Below are positions 34,682 through 44,002 of a stretch of 64,000 nt of DNA, one piece after another. The number at the start of each line of letters is the position of its first letter. The stretch's first letter is position 1. The stretch covers positions 2,253,001-2,317,000 of the forward strand of contig NZ_CP045504.1 of NCBI RefSeq assembly GCF_013376455.1, given 5' to 3'. Both the position numbers and the translations under genes were made by a program. The notes under the pieces are model-generated. The model saw nothing but the letters and a program-made list of their open reading frames with translations, was not told the DNA's origin and searched no databases. The DNA is from Desulfolutivibrio sulfodismutans DSM 3696. Its GTDB lineage: Bacteria; Desulfobacterota; Desulfovibrionia; Desulfovibrionales; Desulfovibrionaceae.

Positions 34682-35257
34682 TTACCAGTTGGTGGCCAGC
34701 AGTTCGAAGTAGGCGCGGGGGTGGTCGCAGGCCGGACACTTGTCCAGGGCCTGGGTTCCTTCGTGGATGAAGCCGCAGTTGCGGCAGCGCCACACGGCCT
34801 TTTCGGGGCGCTTGAAGACCCGGTCGGCCTCAATGTTTCCGGCCAGCTCCAGATAGCGGCGCTCATGGAAGCGTTCGGCCACGGCGATGGACTCGAACAC
34901 CGAGGCCAGAAGGCCATACCCCTCGTCCCGGGCGATCTTGGCGAAGTCCGGATACATGATGGTCTGCTCGTAGTGCTCGCCCTCGGCGGCGGCCTTCAGG
35001 TTGTCCACGGTGCAGCCGATGACCCCGGCCGGAAAGGCGGCGGTGATCGAAAGCTCCCCGCCCTCCAGGAACTTGAACAGCCGCTTGGCGTGTTCCTTTT
35101 CCTGGTCGGCGGTCTCGGTGAAGATGAACGAGATCTGCTCGAAGCCCTCTTTCTTGGCCACGCTGGCGAAGTAGGTGTAGCGGTTGCGGGCCTGGGACTC
35201 CCCGGAAAACGCGGTAAGCAGATTTTTTTCGGTTTGCGAACCCTTGACGGATTTCAT
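34682..35257 (-). CDS. rbr: Rubrerythrin
   Basis: A 191-residue protein, the normal length. The start at 35257 follows AGGAG. The N-terminal diiron four-helix domain shows GESQARNRY, ADQEKEHAKRLF and SVFESIAVAERFHERRY, containing the carboxylate and His ligands. The C-terminal rubredoxin-type site is CRNCGFIHEG followed by CPACDHP. It reduces hydrogen peroxide to water with electrons from rubredoxin or a similar donor in the cytoplasm. The peroxiredoxin and thioredoxin-fold genes just upstream on the same strand make an oxidative-stress cluster. Confidence 0.97.
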   Translation of the reverse strand: MKSVKGSQTEKNLLTAFSGESQARNRYTYFASVAKKEGFEQISFIFTETADQEKEHAKRLFKFLEGGELSITAAFPAGVIGCTVDNLKAAAEGEHYEQTIMYPDFAKIARDEGYGLLASVFESIAVAERFHERRYLELAGNIEADRVFKRPEKAVWRCRNCGFIHEGTQALDKCPACDHPRAYFELLATNW

Positions 35258-35366
35258 GGCGTCTCCTGTGGCGGTTTTTGGATCACTGGACGGCACGGCC
35301 GGGCATATGGCGACGAAGATACCCCTTCGTCGTACCGTTTGCCAACTGGCTCATCCTGATGGAATT

Positions 35367-36023
35367 TCAGTCCTTGACGCCGCGCAGGGCGGTGATCAAC
35401 GCCCCCAGGTCCGGGCGGGCGTTGATGTCGTGGACGTCAATGTAGCGGATGACGCCTTTTTCATCGACAATAAAAAGCGCCCGCTCGGCCACTCCCTCGG
35501 GCCGCAGAATGCCGAGCCTGCCGGACAGGGCCCCATGCGGCCAGAAATCCGAGGCCACGGGGAACCACAGGCCCCCCATCTGGGTCACCCAGGCGTGCAG
35601 GGACGGCACGTTGTCCACGCTTACGCCCACGAGTTCGGCGTTTTCGGCGGCGAAAAGCTCCCGGGCGATGTTGTAGCCCGGCCACTGCCCGGAACACACC
35701 GGGGTCCAGGCCGCCGGGACAAACGACAGCACCAGCTTTTTTTTGCCCACGAAGTCGGTCCGGCGCACCCGGCCGCCGTCGATGGTCGGCAGATCGAAGT
35801 CCGGCATGGGATCGCCGACCTTGACCGCCAGGACGCTGTCCACGGCTTTGAGCGGTTCAGACGCCTGAAAAAGGCTGTCCGTAAAGGCCGGGGCCTCTTC
35901 GGCCCGCACGGCCGGGGAAAAACCGACCACGACCAGCAGCGGCAGCGCCGTCAGGAGGATCCGGTACAGCGGGGCACGGCGACGTGACGCCAGACGCGTC
36001 ATCCAGGGCTGGGCTTGGTTCAT
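35367..36023 (-). CDS. Membrane-anchored or exported peroxiredoxin
   Basis: A 218-residue protein with a signal peptide or anchor (basic start, hydrophobic ILLTALPLLVVVGFS, then AVRAEE). The AhpC/TSA domain begins near residue 68 (VKVGDPMPDFDLP). The peroxidatic Cys is in AAWTPVCSGQWPG, preceded by the conserved Thr. No other Cys is present, so it would be a one-Cys enzyme needing an outside thiol donor. The gene for a CPHC thioredoxin-fold protein lies 18 bases upstream on the same strand and is a natural candidate donor. It should reduce peroxides in the periplasm. Confidence 0.88.
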   Translation of the reverse strand: MNQAQPWMTRLASRRRAPLYRILLTALPLLVVVGFSPAVRAEEAPAFTDSLFQASEPLKAVDSVLAVKVGDPMPDFDLPTIDGGRVRRTDFVGKKKLVLSFVPAAWTPVCSGQWPGYNIARELFAAENAELVGVSVDNVPSLHAWVTQMGGLWFPVASDFWPHGALSGRLGILRPEGVAERALFIVDEKGVIRYIDVHDINARPDLGALITALRGVKD

Positions 36024-36041
36024 GTGATTTTTCTCACAAGA

Positions 36042-36629
36042 TTATGGTGCGTCCGCCAGGACGTCTGCGGCGAAGGATTCGGGGGAATCCATGCGCCCCA
36101 GGCGGCTTCCTACTACCGTATATGCCGTTTCCCCGGGCTTTCGGGCAAGCACGTAGAAATACGGCGTGCCCACCTTGCCGCAGGCGTCGTGGACCGTAAA
36201 ATTCTGATCCGCCGCCAACGGGAAGCGGATGTCGAACTTGGCCCGGAAAAGCTCCACCTCCATGGCCGAGTTGCCCGCGCCGATGCCCAGCATCTTGACC
36301 CTGTCGGCATGGCCGCCGCTGGCCAGCAGGCCGTACAGGTCATTTAAGACCGGGGCCTCCCGCTGGCAATGCGGGCAGTACATGCTGAAAATCTCCAGGA
36401 TGACCACCGGCGCGCTCACATCGGCCAGCCGCACGGGCCCGCTTTTTTTTGCGATGCCCAGATAGGCCCGGTGCTCCGGGGAAAGATCCGCCCCCAATGA
36501 CACATCCGGGAAGGCCGCCCCCACGGGCAACGGTTCCGATCCGGCCGCCTCCGAGGCCCCGCCCGCCCAGGCCGGAGCGGACCACAGGGCCAGCGCCGCC
36601 AGCACAAGCGCCCATATCGCCTTTTTCAT
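36042..36629 (-). CDS. TlpA-like periplasmic thioredoxin-fold protein
   Basis: A 195-residue exported protein; GGGAGG precedes the ATG at 36629. A signal peptide ends at SAPAWAGG. The thioredoxin fold carries EIFSMYCPHCQREAP, a CPHC active site like that of DsbA, and the cis-Pro in KVGTPYFYVLA. A further Cys lies before the cis-Pro loop (HDACGKVGTP). It probably reduces or exchanges disulfides in the periplasm. It is followed after 18 bases by the one-Cys peroxiredoxin, with which it probably works. Confidence 0.87.
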   Translation of the reverse strand: MKKAIWALVLAALALWSAPAWAGGASEAAGSEPLPVGAAFPDVSLGADLSPEHRAYLGIAKKSGPVRLADVSAPVVILEIFSMYCPHCQREAPVLNDLYGLLASGGHADRVKMLGIGAGNSAMEVELFRAKFDIRFPLAADQNFTVHDACGKVGTPYFYVLARKPGETAYTVVGSRLGRMDSPESFAADVLADAP

Positions 36630-36729
36630 GCACATCCTCCCTGTCTGCATTCCCAGCCGGGATCGGCTGAAGTGAACAGATAAGCATGCCTCAGGGGGTG
36701 GTCCACATTCCCTGGCAAATTCCTATGCA

Positions 36730-37902
36730 TCACCCGTCCCGCATGGCCCGGGCAAAGGCCTGCTCCAGATCCGCCATGAGGTCGGCGGCGTCCTCAATGC
36801 CCGTGGAAAAGCGGATCAGGGTGTCGGAGATGCCCTGCCTGCGGCGTTCGTCCGGGGGCATCTTGGCGTGGGAGGTTTCGCAGGGGAAGCAGATGAGCGA
36901 CTCCACGCCGCCAAGGCTCACGGCCTCAAGGATCAGTTCCAGGCTGGCCACGGCCTTTCTGGCCCGCTTTGGCGAGCAGTCCAGCTCAAAGGACAGCATG
37001 CCCCCGAAACCACGCATCTGGCGGGCCGCGACGGCATGGCCGGGATGGTCCGGCAGGCCGGGATAAAACACCCGGGACACCAGCCGGTGGCCGGACAGAA
37101 AGTCGGCCAGGGCCATGGCGCTTGCGTTGTGTCGGGCCATGCGCAGGGCCAGGGTCTTCATGCCGCGCTCAAGGAGGAAGCAGTCGTAGACGTTGAGCGT
37201 GACGCCGTAATCCACGGCCCGCTCCCGGACCTTGTCCATGAGCGCCCGGCTGCCGACCACGGCCCCGCAGTTGAGGTCGCTATGGCCGTTTAAGTATTTC
37301 GTGCCGCTGTGCACCACCAGATCGAAGCCCAGGGCCAGGGGATTCTGGTTGATGGGCGAGGCGAAGGTGTTGTCCGCGATGCTCACCAGCCCGCGCCGCC
37401 GGGCCAGGTCCGCCACGGCGGCCAGGTCCACCACGTGAAAAAGGGGATTGGAGGGCGTCTCCACATAGACGGCCCGGGTGTTGGCCTGCACGGCGGCCTC
37501 CAGGGAGGCTGCATCGGCGTTCGCCACCAGGGTATATTCGATGCCCAGGCGCGGCAGTTCCACGGACAGGAAATGGTGGGTGCCGCCATAGAGGTCAGCC
37601 TGGAAGACCACATGATCCCCGGCGGCCAGGACGGCCAAAAGGGCCACGGCCTCGGCGGCCATGCCCGAGGCCGCCACCAACCCGGCCTGGGCCCCTTCCA
37701 GGGCGGCGATCTTTTCTGCCGGGGCGTCCTGGGTGGGGATGTTGTTGTAGCGCGGATACCGGTAGGCGGCCGTGCCGCCCACGTCGGCCCGCATGTAGGC
37801 CGAGGCGGTGTGAATGGGCGTGGTCACCCCGCCCACGATCCGGTCCAATTTTTCTCCGGCCCTGGCGCACAGGGTGTCCGGATGCAGCATGGCGCGGCCC
37901 AT
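36730..37902 (-). CDS. Cys/Met metabolism PLP enzyme (cystathionine synthase/lyase family)
   Basis: A 390-residue fold-type I PLP enzyme. AAGGAGG lies just before the ATG at 37902. TPIHTASAY and the YPRYNNIPTQDA segment are family landmarks; the PLP Lys is in VHSGTKYLNGHSD; YVETPSNPLFHVVDLAAV and SIADNTFASP also fit. The group includes cystathionine gamma-synthase, cystathionine beta- and gamma-lyase and O-acylhomoserine sulfhydrylase; sequence alone does not separate them. It stands alone, convergent with the following region. Confidence 0.92.
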   Translation of the reverse strand: MGRAMLHPDTLCARAGEKLDRIVGGVTTPIHTASAYMRADVGGTAAYRYPRYNNIPTQDAPAEKIAALEGAQAGLVAASGMAAEAVALLAVLAAGDHVVFQADLYGGTHHFLSVELPRLGIEYTLVANADAASLEAAVQANTRAVYVETPSNPLFHVVDLAAVADLARRRGLVSIADNTFASPINQNPLALGFDLVVHSGTKYLNGHSDLNCGAVVGSRALMDKVRERAVDYGVTLNVYDCFLLERGMKTLALRMARHNASAMALADFLSGHRLVSRVFYPGLPDHPGHAVAARQMRGFGGMLSFELDCSPKRARKAVASLELILEAVSLGGVESLICFPCETSHAKMPPDERRRQGISDTLIRFSTGIEDAADLMADLEQAFARAMRDG

Positions 37903-38064
37903 GACTCCTCCTTGTGAAACGGGTTGCATGGCAGTGTAGCGTTGCGGGCCGCGAAAGTCATGATCCTCTTTTGACGCCGGGGCGCAGGAAGGATACATAC
38001 CACGGCGGAAAAAAAGGGGGAGGGCGCTGTCTGCGCGGCCGCCGCCCCGCAGGGAGAGTCCGGC

Positions 38065-38466
38065 ATGCTCTTGTGGCGAACACTGACGGAAAAATCCTTA
38101 TCGCCAAAGCTTGTGGGAAAAATGCGCCGCTACCGCCTGACCCGGGGGGAAGGCGTCCTGTCGTTTCAGGGGGAGCTTCTGGCCTATCACCGGCATGCCG
38201 ACGAGGAGGACGCCCCGGACTATCCCGGGGTGAGCCACCTGATCACCCTGGCCCTTTTCCGCACCAAAAAAGGCCGCTTCGTGGTCTATTACATCGTGGA
38301 ATATCCCGACAACGAACATCTCTCCGGCCAGCACCAATACGTGACCCATCTGCCGGAATTCGGGGATGTGACCCGCTTCGTGGCCGCCATGGCCTATATC
38401 AACGTGGCGCCGTTCCGCACCAAGGTCATTTCCGAGGCGACGGCCCGGCTTTCTCCTTCGGCGTGA
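38065..38466 (+). CDS. Conserved protein of unknown function, 133 aa
   Basis: A soluble alpha/beta protein; GGGAGAG precedes the ATG. No motif indicates a catalytic role. Recognisable features are SHLITLALFRTKKGRFVVYY and the acidic YHRHADEEDAPDYPG. No family is recognised. Its last 41 bases overlap the 3' end of the convergent lytic transglycosylase gene. Confidence 0.75.
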   Translation: MLLWRTLTEKSLSPKLVGKMRRYRLTRGEGVLSFQGELLAYHRHADEEDAPDYPGVSHLITLALFRTKKGRFVVYYIVEYPDNEHLSGQHQYVTHLPEFGDVTRFVAAMAYINVAPFRTKVISEATARLSPSA

Positions 38467-39262
38467 CCGGCGGGGAGTTTTTTTTCGCCTCCGCAGCCAC
38501 GGCCAAGGCCTCGCGCACCATGGCCTGACGGGCCAGAATCCGCTCCACATAGGCCACGGTCTCGGGAATGGCAGGCACCCCGCCGCTGCGGGCCACCACC
38601 TCGGGCCCGGCGTTGTAGGCGGCCAGGGCCAGGTGCGTTTCCTTAAAGCGGTCGAGCATCAGGCGCAAAAACCGGGCCCCGGCGGCGATGCTTTTTTCCG
38701 GATCAAAGGGATCGCTCACGCCCATGGTGGCCTGGGTGTCGGGCATCAGTTGCATGAGCCCCTGAGCGCCTTTCGGGGAAACGGCCCCGCTGTGGAAGCC
38801 CGATTCCTGTTCGGCCACGGCGTAGAGAAGCTCCACGGGGACGTTGTGCTGTTTGCCGTAGCGCGTGATCAGTTCGATAATCGGCCCGGTGGTGACCACA
38901 GGGCCGAAGGCCATGCTCCGCCCGGATCCCGCAAAGGGGACGGCCCCGAAGGGTTTGACCGCCCCGGCGATCCAGTCCGTGCGTTTCTCCTTGGCCGCGC
39001 CGCCCTTTTGCCTGATGCGTTTTTTTATCTCCGCAAAGCCCAGTTTGGGATCGGCCGGCCCCTCGAAGAGCAAGACATGGCGTTCGCTGGCCTTGGTCTC
39101 GGACAGTTGCACGATGCCGTATTCGTCCTCGTAGCCGTACAGGGTATAGGCCAGGGCCGCCCCGGTCGGCAGGCACAGGACGGCCAGGGCCGCCAGCGCG
39201 AGGGGCACGGCGGGCCATAAGCCCGGGCGGCGGGAGGGGAACGGCGGGGGGGAAGCAGTCAT
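38426..39262 (-). CDS. Exported lytic transglycosylase (SLT domain)
   Basis: A 278-residue protein; GGGAGG precedes the ATG at 39262. A signal peptide ends near ALAYTL. Residues 30-60 (YEDEYGIVQLSET) look like a DUF4124-type segment. The SLT domain (about 130-245) has the catalytic Glu in YAVAEQESGFHSGAVS, followed by GAQGLMQLMPDTQ and AYNAGPEVVAR. It should cleave peptidoglycan in the periplasm. It lies downstream of the FmdE-like gene but is separated from it by a GC-rich hairpin. Confidence 0.9.
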   Translation of the reverse strand: MTASPPPFPSRRPGLWPAVPLALAALAVLCLPTGAALAYTLYGYEDEYGIVQLSETKASERHVLLFEGPADPKLGFAEIKKRIRQKGGAAKEKRTDWIAGAVKPFGAVPFAGSGRSMAFGPVVTTGPIIELITRYGKQHNVPVELLYAVAEQESGFHSGAVSPKGAQGLMQLMPDTQATMGVSDPFDPEKSIAAGARFLRLMLDRFKETHLALAAYNAGPEVVARSGGVPAIPETVAYVERILARQAMVREALAVAAEAKKNSPPVTPKEKAGPSPRK

Positions 39263-39299
39263 GGCGCCTCCCGTAAGCATGAGGATCACGGGGCAGGCC

Positions 39300-39334
39300 G
39301 CAGTCGGCCGGACGCCGGAGCGTCGGCCGACCGC
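39300..39334. terminator. GC-rich hairpin between FmdE-like and SLT genes
   Basis: A stem of about 15 pairs (GCAGTCGGCCGGACGC against GCGTCGGCCGACCGC) with one bulge, one mismatch and a four-base loop. There is no T run. It may attenuate or end the FmdE-like transcript. Confidence 0.45.
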
Positions 39335-39377
39335 AGCCCGAAAGGGTGTCTGGGCAAACCGGTCTTTTTCGTCCCGC

Positions 39378-41015
39378 CTATTTCCCGAAGGGACACTTGG
39401 GGAACGTGCAGGTCTTGCATGTCAGGCAAAAGCCGCCCTCGGCCATGTCGGCCAGATCCGACCGGGTGATGTCCAGCCCGGCCAGGAGCCGGGGCAGGAG
39501 CAAATCCAGGGCCGTGACCTGATAGTACAGGGCGCAGGCCGGAACGCCAAGCACCCTGGCCTGGCCCATGCGGCCGATAAGCGTCATGGCCCCGGGCAAA
39601 ACCGGCGCGCCGTACAGGGCGTCGGTCAGCCCGGCCTTGAAAAGCCCCTTGCGGGTCACGTCGTCGGGGTCTACGGAAAGCCCGGCCGTGGTCACCAAAA
39701 GCCTGGCCCCGTCGGCCACCAGATCGGCCGCCGCCCGGGCGATGGCCTCCATATCGTCGGGAACCACGGCCGTTCCCGAGACCTCGCAGCCGAACTTCTC
39801 CACCTTGCTCTTGACGATGGGAATGAACTTGTCCTGGACAAGCCCCTTGAAGACCTCGGTGCCGGTCACCAGGATGCCCGTGGGCAGGGGCTTTATGGGG
39901 GCGATGGAAAAAAGCGGGCCGTCTTCCAAAACGGCCATGGCCCGATCGAACCGGGTGCGGGCCAGATAGAGGGGGATGGCCCGGCAGGCCGCAAAGCGCT
40001 TGCCGCCCTCCACGGGCAGAAAGCCCTGGCGCGAGGCGCACATGACGTCCTCCACCAAGTTGAAGGCCCTGAGTTTCTTGCGGTCAAGGAGCAAGAGCCC
40101 TTCCTTCTCGGCCCGGAAATTGATTTTCCCCTCCTTGGGCGGCTCCTCGAAGGTCACGCCCTCCCCGGCCATGGCCCGGGCAAAGGCCAGTGCGGCCTCG
40201 TTCTCATGGATCCAGGAAAGCCCCGGGTCCACGTCGTCCATGACGAACACCCGCTCCCGGCCCATGGTGTGCAAGCGGCATACGTCGCCCGCCGTCAAAA
40301 GCTGCCCGGCCAGATACGCCGGATCCTTGCTCTCGCCAGGGACGACCCGGGTCATGTCGTGCAGGGCGCGGCGTCCCACGGCCTGGGCCGTGGGAATGGC
40401 CCGCAGGCCTGGTTCCGCCGGGGGCGTCATGTCCATGTCCGTTCCGGCATCGGTCAGGTAGGGATGCTCGCCGGAGCAGCCCCGGCACATGCCGCCGTCC
40501 GCCGCCGGATAGGCCTCGCCGCACAGGGGGCACACGGCGATGGCCCCCATGCCGCCCTTTTTGAGGAACGACTCGGACACCGTGACCGGGGCTATGCCGC
40601 ACAGGCTGGGGCCCGCCCGGCGAATCTCGTCCACCAGCCGCTCCCGGTTCTGTTCCCGCTTGGGCCTTAGCTTGAGAAACCAGGCCCGTATCTCCGGCCA
40701 CATGGAGAGCTTGGCCGTGTCAATCCACACCCGAACCCCCTCGCCGGTGTACTTGTCGTACAGGGCCAGGGCGTAGCGGCCCAGATTGACGGACTTCATC
40801 CAGCCGTTGCCGAAGCTGCACAGGGTCAAAAGCTGTATGGCGTCGGGGAGACACTTGGGGGTCTCCACCACGGCATCGAAGATGGTCCCTTCCGGCAGGG
40901 CGCTTTTGGCCAGCTCCACCATGTACCCCCCGATCAGGAGCCCAGGGGCCGGGTTGCCGTGAAAGGCCGCCGCCATGATGACGTATTCGTCGAAGGTATA
41001 TTTCCCGATGTTCAT
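39378..41015 (-). CDS. FmdE / molybdopterin-binding fusion protein
   Basis: A 545-residue protein; AGGAGG precedes the ATG at 41015. The N-terminal part is FmdE-like: AAFHGNPAPGLLIGGYMV, then PKCLPDAIQLLTLCSFGNG with conserved Cys and YALALYDKYTG. Zinc-binding-type Cys pairs follow (CPLCGEAYPA, MCRGCSGEHP). Residues from about 330 on resemble a MoeA/MogA-type molybdopterin-binding domain: LPTGILVTGTEVFKG, FGCEVSGTAVVPDD and LLVTTAGLSVDPDDVT. The C terminus ends in more Cys (CLTCKTCTFPKCPFG). It probably handles molybdenum/tungsten cofactor or a metal for a formate-type enzyme; the role is inferred. Confidence 0.85.
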   Translation of the reverse strand: MNIGKYTFDEYVIMAAAFHGNPAPGLLIGGYMVELAKSALPEGTIFDAVVETPKCLPDAIQLLTLCSFGNGWMKSVNLGRYALALYDKYTGEGVRVWIDTAKLSMWPEIRAWFLKLRPKREQNRERLVDEIRRAGPSLCGIAPVTVSESFLKKGGMGAIAVCPLCGEAYPAADGGMCRGCSGEHPYLTDAGTDMDMTPPAEPGLRAIPTAQAVGRRALHDMTRVVPGESKDPAYLAGQLLTAGDVCRLHTMGRERVFVMDDVDPGLSWIHENEAALAFARAMAGEGVTFEEPPKEGKINFRAEKEGLLLLDRKKLRAFNLVEDVMCASRQGFLPVEGGKRFAACRAIPLYLARTRFDRAMAVLEDGPLFSIAPIKPLPTGILVTGTEVFKGLVQDKFIPIVKSKVEKFGCEVSGTAVVPDDMEAIARAAADLVADGARLLVTTAGLSVDPDDVTRKGLFKAGLTDALYGAPVLPGAMTLIGRMGQARVLGVPACALYYQVTALDLLLPRLLAGLDITRSDLADMAEGGFCLTCKTCTFPKCPFGK

Positions 41016-41075
41016 GCGAACGCCTCCTGTGTTCAAAATGTCATAACGGGTTTCCCCCTTTGGCCCAACTTCGGG

Positions 41076-41113
41076 AAAAAGAAAAGGGGCGGAGAAAAAA
41101 ATGTCCCCGCCCC
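41076..41113 (-). terminator. Terminator downstream of chemoreceptor gene
   Basis: GGGGCGG/CCGCCCC stem with a T-rich 14-base loop, followed on the minus strand by TTTTCTTTTT. It lies 42 bases after the chemoreceptor stop codon. Confidence 0.75.
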
Positions 41114-41154
41114 AGGCCGTATCGCCCGGGACGGGAACAGAATGACGGAGGTCG

Positions 41155-43569
41155 CTAGACGTCCGAGGCGATACGTCCGAGCTTCTCGGCCATTTCCGAA
41201 AGCCCGGCGATGGCCTGGACGGAATGGGTCATGCCCTCGGCCGTATCCGAGGAAATGCGGTCCACGTCGCCAATGGCCTTGGTGATCTCGTCGCTGGCCG
41301 CAGACTGCTCCTCGGCGGCGGCGGCGATGGTCTGCACCTGATCGGAGGAGTCGCCCACCAACCCCGCGATTTCGTCCAACACCTTGCCGGAATCGCTGGA
41401 CAGGGCCGTGGCCCGCTCCACGGCCGTGGCCGCGCTCTGGGTCAGATCCATGCTCTTTTTGGTCTCGGCCTGGATAGCGGCCACCACCTTGCCCACCTCG
41501 CCCGTGGCGTTCATGGTCTTTTCCGCCAGCTTGCGAACCTCGTCGGCCACCACGGCGAAGCCCCGACCGGCATCCCCGGCCCGGGCGGCCTCGATGGCGG
41601 CATTGAGCGCCAGAAGGTTGGTCTGGTCGGCGATGTCCGAGATCACGTTCATGATCTGGCCCACGTCCATGGCCCGCTTGCCAAGCCCTTCCATGCCGTC
41701 GCGCAGGGAGAAGGTCAGGCCCTGCACCTCGCCGATGGCGGTGACGGCCTGGCGCACCACGCTGACGCCCTTTTCGGCCCGGTCCCTGGCCTGTCCGGCC
41801 AGCTCGGCTGCCCGTCCCGCGTTTTTGGCCACCTCAAGCACGGCGGAATTCATCTGGTCCATGGCCGTGACCACCTCGGACATGCGCGAACGCTGGACCT
41901 CGGCCCCCTGGCGGACCTCCTCGGACTGCCTGGAAAGTTCGCCGAGGGAACCGGCCACCCCGGCGGCCACGTCGGTCAGTTCGGCGTTGATGCCCTGGAT
42001 GCGTTCGAGGTTTCCGGCCAGTTCCTCCTCCTTGCGCACCACGGCGGTCATGTCCTGGGCCAGTTCCAGATACCCGAGGGGATTGCCGTTGCAGTCGCGC
42101 ATGGACTGGACCAGGGGCCTGATGACCATGCGTTCGCCATGGCGCGTACTCTCCACATAAATGTCGGGATCGACCCGGCGCCCCTCGGCGGCGCAGCGCA
42201 CCGGGCAGTCCGGCGTGCCGCAGACCCTCGTCTTGAAGACATCGCCGCAAAACGTTCCTTTCAATTCTTCCGGCGTCTTCCCGGCTGTATCGGCCATGGC
42301 CAGGTTGGCGAAGATGATGCGGTTTTTCTCGTCGGCCACGAACAGCGGGTCGGGCATGGCGTTTAAGACCGCATCACTTAAGCACATGATCTCCGAGAGC
42401 TTGAAGGTGAGCTTGTTGAACCAACAGGCCAGTTGTCCCATCTCGTCCTGGCGCGACTCATCGAGCCGGTCCCGGAGATCGGCCCGGTCCTCGGTGATGT
42501 CCTTGATCTTGGCGATCATGGTCTCGATGGGCAGGGCCACGTTTTTCACGAAGACCAGATGTACGGCCCCGGACGAGGCGGCCAGAAGGACCGCCAGAAG
42601 GCCCAGGAACACGTAGAGCACGGTTTGGATGGCCGCCGATTCCTTGGCCGTTGAAAAAGAGAACACCAGGATGCCGGTCTGGTTGCCCTTGTAGTCATTG
42701 ACGGGCATGGCCGCCACAACCTTGTCGCCCTGCTGCGCCATGACCGTGCCGGTCTTGGCCTTTTCCAGAAAATCCGCCTTGATCCACTTGGTGAGGGCCT
42801 CGCTCTTGGCCCCGGTGATCTGCACGAAACGGCCGTCCAGGACGGGATTTTTGGCCGGATCGCGCAAGGCCCCGGTGATCTTGAGGAACTCCGAGTTCAT
42901 ATACAGGGCCATGTCCTGGCCCTCGCCGGCCACCTTGGCCAGGACCGGGGCGAATTCGCTTAAGACCTCGACCGATCCCAGGTGCTTGCCATCCGGCGAA
43001 ACCACCGGCGCGATGCCCCGGAACACGAAGCCACCCTCGCCCAGTTCGATGCCCATGACCGGCTTGCCCGTGCGATTGACCTCCATGACCGTGGGCCGAA
43101 ACGAGGAAATGTCGTCGGAGATGTCCAGGCCCTTGCCGTCGCGGGTGACCTGCTTGTCGCGCCACACCCGCACCAGGCTGCGGCCGCTGGGCAGATGGTA
43201 ATGGAGTTGGAACTTGCGGCCGCCCATGGCCTGGGCAAATCCCTTGATGAACGGCGTCAGCGCCGCCCGCAGATCCTCCCTGGCCTTCTGGGCCATGGGA
43301 TCTTTTTCCGCGTGGATGTCCCCCGTGTGGGCGGTTTCAAAGGCCGAAACCACCACGGGCAGCCGCGAGAACAAGGCCGCCTGCTCCAGGGTCATGCGCG
43401 AGGCCGTGTCGATGGCGTTGTCCACCTCGCGGGTCTTGTTCTGGACGATCTGCGAGACGAAGTCCCGCTCCAGGCCGTCCAACTGAAAATACATGACGAC
43501 AAGGCTGACGCCGCCAAGCAACAAAAACGCAGCAGCGATGGGAAGAAACATCTTTCTGCGTATGCCCAT
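41155..43569 (-). CDS. Methyl-accepting chemotaxis protein with CACHE and PAS
   Basis: An 804-residue inner-membrane receptor; GGAGGG precedes the ATG. Transmembrane helix 1 is at about 9-28, a large periplasmic CACHE-type sensor runs to about 310, transmembrane helix 2 covers about 314-340, then HAMP, a PAS domain ([20 protein letters not shown]) and the signalling domain with the tip [20 protein letters not shown]. The PAS contains a Cys-rich loop ([20 protein letters not shown]) that might bind a metal or cofactor. The receptor should steer chemotaxis through CheA/CheW encoded elsewhere. The ligand is unknown. Confidence 0.93.
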   Translation of the reverse strand: MGIRRKMFLPIAAAFLLLGGVSLVVMYFQLDGLERDFVSQIVQNKTREVDNAIDTASRMTLEQAALFSRLPVVVSAFETAHTGDIHAEKDPMAQKAREDLRAALTPFIKGFAQAMGGRKFQLHYHLPSGRSLVRVWRDKQVTRDGKGLDISDDISSFRPTVMEVNRTGKPVMGIELGEGGFVFRGIAPVVSPDGKHLGSVEVLSEFAPVLAKVAGEGQDMALYMNSEFLKITGALRDPAKNPVLDGRFVQITGAKSEALTKWIKADFLEKAKTGTVMAQQGDKVVAAMPVNDYKGNQTGILVFSFSTAKESAAIQTVLYVFLGLLAVLLAASSGAVHLVFVKNVALPIETMIAKIKDITEDRADLRDRLDESRQDEMGQLACWFNKLTFKLSEIMCLSDAVLNAMPDPLFVADEKNRIIFANLAMADTAGKTPEELKGTFCGDVFKTRVCGTPDCPVRCAAEGRRVDPDIYVESTRHGERMVIRPLVQSMRDCNGNPLGYLELAQDMTAVVRKEEELAGNLERIQGINAELTDVAAGVAGSLGELSRQSEEVRQGAEVQRSRMSEVVTAMDQMNSAVLEVAKNAGRAAELAGQARDRAEKGVSVVRQAVTAIGEVQGLTFSLRDGMEGLGKRAMDVGQIMNVISDIADQTNLLALNAAIEAARAGDAGRGFAVVADEVRKLAEKTMNATGEVGKVVAAIQAETKKSMDLTQSAATAVERATALSSDSGKVLDEIAGLVGDSSDQVQTIAAAAEEQSAASDEITKAIGDVDRISSDTAEGMTHSVQAIAGLSEMAEKLGRIASDV

Positions 43570-43945
43570 GGTCCCTCCATGACGGCCGCGTGGCGAATGC
43601 GACCATCGTAAATCATATCAGTTTAGGAGAAAATCAGACCGCGAAAAGAGGGCAAGGCTGGCCGAAGGGGAAAACCGGCTTGGCCCGCGCCGGAACGGTG
43701 AAACAGGAAACGCCACATAAACGGATCGCCTCCTGTCGGGCCGGACTCCGGGGAACAGGTCGCGCTCTCTATCATCACGCCGCCGGGACAACCAATCGCC
43801 ACATGGTTGCGTCCGGCGATATACCCCGAAGGGGTAGCGTTTCCTCGAAATTCGGACAAGCGCTTTTCGAGGCGAACAGTGTATCCATTTTTATTTACGG
43901 AGAGATGCAGCGTGTGCTGGCCGCACCGGTTTCCTGAAATTTTAC
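43570..43945. other. Intergenic region, no gene seen
   Basis: The promoter of the chemoreceptor gene should lie here, but no clear -35/-10 pair was found. Short frames in both directions lack ribosome-binding sites. Confidence 0.45.
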
Positions 43946-43978
43946 CAAAAAGGGGCGTCGCCGCAATGGCGCCGCCCC
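43946..43978 (-). terminator. Terminator of molybdopterin oxidoreductase gene
   Basis: On the minus strand GGGGCGGCGCC and GGCGACGCCCC pair with one mismatch around a five-base loop, followed by TTTTT. It is 25 bases after the stop codon. Confidence 0.8.
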
Positions 43979-44002
43979 TGGTTCCGTTTATTCCTGCCCA
44001 CG

